Assembly: GCA_017612655.1 (NCBI GenBank)
Contig: JAGAFM010000065.1
Coordinates: 1 to 16,228 of the forward strand
Length of the DNA: 16,228 nt
Source: Clostridia bacterium
GTDB taxonomy: Bacteria > Bacillota > Clostridia > Oscillospirales > CAG-272
Reading direction: 5' to 3'
Shown piece by piece: positions 14,558-16,228 of the stretch. How positions within the stretch are numbered: the stretch's first letter is position 1; each line of letters starts with the position of its first letter. The notes beneath the pieces are model-generated. The model was not told where the DNA came from. It did not search any database and worked only from the letters and a program-made list of their open reading frames with translations. Made by a program: the position numbers and the translations under genes.

Positions 14558-15013
14558 ATGTATGATTACCGGTTTTTGATTATGTGGGCGGTACTCCTGA
14601 TTATCGCGATCGTTGCGGAGACGATTACCCAGGAACTGGTCGCGATCTGGTTCATGCCCGCCATCGTAATCAACTGCATCCTCGCTTATTTTCAGGTCGA
14701 TCTTTATATCCAGATCATCGTTTTCATTTTTCTGTCCGCTGTTCTTCTGATCACGACGCGCCGTTGGACAAAAAGGATTATTTCTCCCGGGAAGCAGCCT
14801 ACCAATGCGGACCGGGTGATCGGGGAGAAGGGTACGGTCGTCCAGCGGATTTCCGCTTTGGACGCAACCGGGCAGGTGAAGGTTCTTGGGCAGATCTGGT
14901 CCGCACGCGCCGAAGATCCTTCCTCCATTCTGGAAGAAGACACCGTGGTTTGTGTCAGCGGAATCGAAGGGGTTCACGTTGTCGTTCGACCGTACGCGGA
15001 AATCAGCTCCTGA
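14558..15013 (+). CDS. NfeD family membrane protein
   Basis: The 151-residue protein has hydrophobic segments at about 7-22, 25-42 and 46-65. A C-terminal OB-fold-like domain follows (about 80-151; GEKGTVVQRISALDATGQVKV, then WSARAED, and IEGVHVVVRPY). This is the short NfeD form without the ClpP-like protease domain. NfeD proteins are encoded next to stomatin-like SPFH proteins and are thought to assist their assembly in the membrane. Two ATG codons are close: 14549 is only two bases after AGGAGG, while 14558 is 11 bases after it, so 14558 is preferred. The stomatin-like gene follows 51 bases downstream, the classical pairing. Confidence 0.9.
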   Translation: MYDYRFLIMWAVLLIIAIVAETITQELVAIWFMPAIVINCILAYFQVDLYIQIIVFIFLSAVLLITTRRWTKRIISPGKQPTNADRVIGEKGTVVQRISALDATGQVKVLGQIWSARAEDPSSILEEDTVVCVSGIEGVHVVVRPYAEISS

Positions 15014-15064
15014 ACCTTTCAGACCCAGGTTTTCGATAACAATTGATTTCACGGAGGTGGCATT

Positions 15065-16003
15065 ATGGAATTCATTATTCCCGGCATTATCATTGTTGTT
15101 TTACTGATTATTGTCTCCAATCTTCACATCGTGCAGCAGGCGCATGCCTTCGTTGTGGAACGCCTGGGAACGTTCCGTGCCGTTTGGCAGACGGGAATTC
15201 ACATTTCCTTTCCTTTTCTGGACCGGATAGTGAAAAAGGTATCCTTGATGGAGCAGGTTGCCGACTTCCCGCCTCAGCCCGTTATCACGAAAGATAACGT
15301 CAAGATGCAGATTGACACGGTCGTATTCTACCAGATCACGGACTGCAAACTTTTCACCTACGGGGTGCAGAATCCCATGGCAGCGATTGAAAATCTGACT
15401 GCCACCACCCTTCGTAATATCATCGGGGAGCTCGAACTGGACTCTACGCTCACGTCCCGCGATCTGATCAACACTAGAATGCGTGCGATTCTGGACGAAG
15501 CAACGGATCCCTGGGGGATTAAAGTGAACCGCGTCGAGCTGAAGAACATCATGCCTCCGAAGGAAATCCAGGAAGCCATGGAGAAACAGATGAAGGCGGA
15601 ACGCGAAAGAAGAGAGCAGATCCTGCGCGCAGAAGGCGAAAAGAACTCCGCCATCCTCGTCGCGGAAGGCCGCAAGCAGGCGATGATTCTCGAGGCGGAA
15701 GCAAAGAAAGAAGCCGCCATTCTTCAGGCGGACGCGGAACGCGAAGCCAGAATCCGGAAGGCGGAAGGTGAAGCCGCCGCGATCCTGAAGGTTCAGGAAG
15801 CGACCGCGGAAGGAATCCGCAAGATCAATGAGTCCCAGCCCGGGGAAGGTGTTCTTGCCATTAAGTCTCTGGAAACGATGGAAAAGATGGCTGACGGCAA
15901 GGCAACGAAAATCATTGTCCCGAGCAATCTCCAGTCGCTGGCAGGACTCGCGGTCAGCGCGTCCGAACTGCTGAAGAGTGCTTCTCCTGAGGCTGAAAAT
16001 TAA
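15065..16003 (+). CDS. Stomatin-like SPFH protein (paraslipin/QmcA type)
   Basis: The 312-residue protein has one N-terminal hydrophobic segment (about 3-18), an SPFH domain (VVERLGTFRAVWQTGIHISFPF at its start, then FYQITD and RNIIGELELD at 117-126), the conserved WGIKVNRVELKNIMPP (150-165) and a long charged coiled coil. In the coil, hydrophobic pairs recur every 11 residues from 186 to 230 (hendecads), which suits the straight staves of SPFH cages. A hydrophobic C-terminal part (about 290-305) follows. Family members form oligomers in membrane microdomains and influence membrane protein quality control. GGAGG precedes the ATG at good spacing. It pairs with nfeD and is the last gene before a very strong terminator. 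It is the third SPFH protein in the window and the most similar to the QmcA/YbbK type. Confidence 0.93.
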   Translation: MEFIIPGIIIVVLLIIVSNLHIVQQAHAFVVERLGTFRAVWQTGIHISFPFLDRIVKKVSLMEQVADFPPQPVITKDNVKMQIDTVVFYQITDCKLFTYGVQNPMAAIENLTATTLRNIIGELELDSTLTSRDLINTRMRAILDEATDPWGIKVNRVELKNIMPPKEIQEAMEKQMKAERERREQILRAEGEKNSAILVAEGRKQAMILEAEAKKEAAILQADAEREARIRKAEGEAAAILKVQEATAEGIRKINESQPGEGVLAIKSLETMEKMADGKATKIIVPSNLQSLAGLAVSASELLKSASPEAEN

Positions 16004-16028
16004 ACACGCGCCATGCTTTCAAAAAGCA

Positions 16029-16074
16029 GGCCTCACTTCCGGCAGTACAGTCGGAAGTGAGGCCGTATTCTTTT
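16029..16074 (+). terminator. Strong intrinsic terminator after the stomatin-like gene
   Basis: A perfect 13-bp stem, GGCCTCACTTCCG (16029-16041) with CGGAAGTGAGGCC (16052-16064), encloses a 10-base loop and is followed by GTATTCTTTT. It ends the block that starts at the MinD-like promoter. A group II intron begins two bases beyond the T-run. Confidence 0.93.
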
Positions 16075-16075
16075 G

Positions 16076-16228
16076 GTGCGCCCGGCGGCGCACGTTTCTA
16101 ACGGGTGAAAGTCCCGAATCTGCCCGGTAGCGGGAAGGATATAGCCGAAGGCAAGGGTGTCTACTGCGAAGTAGAATCTGAAGGAAGCCGGATGTTGGGG
16201 AAAACCACGGGCAAATCTCTGGCCTGAC
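16076..16228 (+). mobile_element. 5' end of a group II intron (class C type), cut by the window edge
   Basis: The sequence begins GTGCGCCCGGC, a group II 5' splice-site consensus. It continues with the domain I landmarks CGGGTGAAAGTCCCG (16102-16116), AGCCGAAGGCAAGGGTGTC (about 16143-16161) and GAATCTGAAGGAAGC (16174-16188), then GGCCTGAC at the edge. The order and wording match, from memory, domain I of the Oceanobacillus iheyensis class IIC intron. Only about 153 bases are visible; the maturase/reverse transcriptase frame and the 3' end lie outside. Its position just after a terminator hairpin is the preferred insertion site of class C introns, which recognise the stem-loop rather than a long base-paired target. 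Mobility cannot be judged from this fragment. Confidence 0.9.

Noticed and set aside
1..16228. CRISPR array, tRNA or rRNA genes, insertion sequence ends
   Set aside because: No regularly spaced repeats, cloverleaf, rRNA-like stretch or transposase was found; the only mobile element evidence is the group II intron end.

Overview
The window comes from a bacterial chromosome of moderately high GC content. The most likely source is an anaerobic member of the Firmicutes, class Clostridia. Four things point that way: strong AGGAGG ribosome binding sites with several TTG starts, near-consensus sigma-A promoters, a TPP riboswitch ahead of a ThiT-type thiamine transporter, and a minD-mgsA gene pair. 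A ferredoxin-fused aldo/keto reductase and a small DUF6472-type protein fit the same group. I cannot name a genus from sequence reading alone.

Layout. (a) Positions 1-86 hold a promoter, ribosome binding site and start codon of a minus-strand gene that leaves the window at base 1. (b) 192-1307 (+) encodes an aldo/keto reductase with two C-terminal Fe-S clusters. It converges on a minus-strand operon across a shared hairpin terminator at 1324-1355. (c) 6812-1382 (-) is a tight five-gene operon: GTP-dependent PEP carboxykinase, a ThiT-like transporter subunit, an alpha/beta hydrolase, an LtaS-like membrane sulfatase-fold enzyme, and a small four-cysteine protein. Its promoter carries a perfect palindrome between the -35 and -10. 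(d) Diverging from it is a consensus promoter, a TPP riboswitch with its own terminator hairpin, and a canonical thiT (7183-7839). (e) 7977-9851 (+) is hflK-hflC with its own promoter and a bidirectional terminator shared with (f), a MATE family exporter (11260-9935, -). (g) From a promoter at 11402 rightwards come a MinD-like ATPase, a methylglyoxal synthase-fold protein lacking key catalytic residues, a TIM-barrel sugar isomerase/epimerase-like protein, an unknown single-pass membrane protein, NfeD and a stomatin-like SPFH protein. (h) A 13-bp-stem terminator ends this block, and immediately behind it the 5' end of a group II intron (class C type) begins and runs off the window.

Themes. Membrane organisation is prominent: three SPFH proteins plus NfeD, an LtaS-like enzyme and a MinD-like ATPase. 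Thiamine uptake is represented twice, once under clear TPP control and once by a divergent paralogue inside the PEP carboxykinase operon. The points most worth a second look are the degenerate MgsA beside a MinD without MinE, the divergent ThiT paralogue and its operon, and the intron placed behind a terminator.
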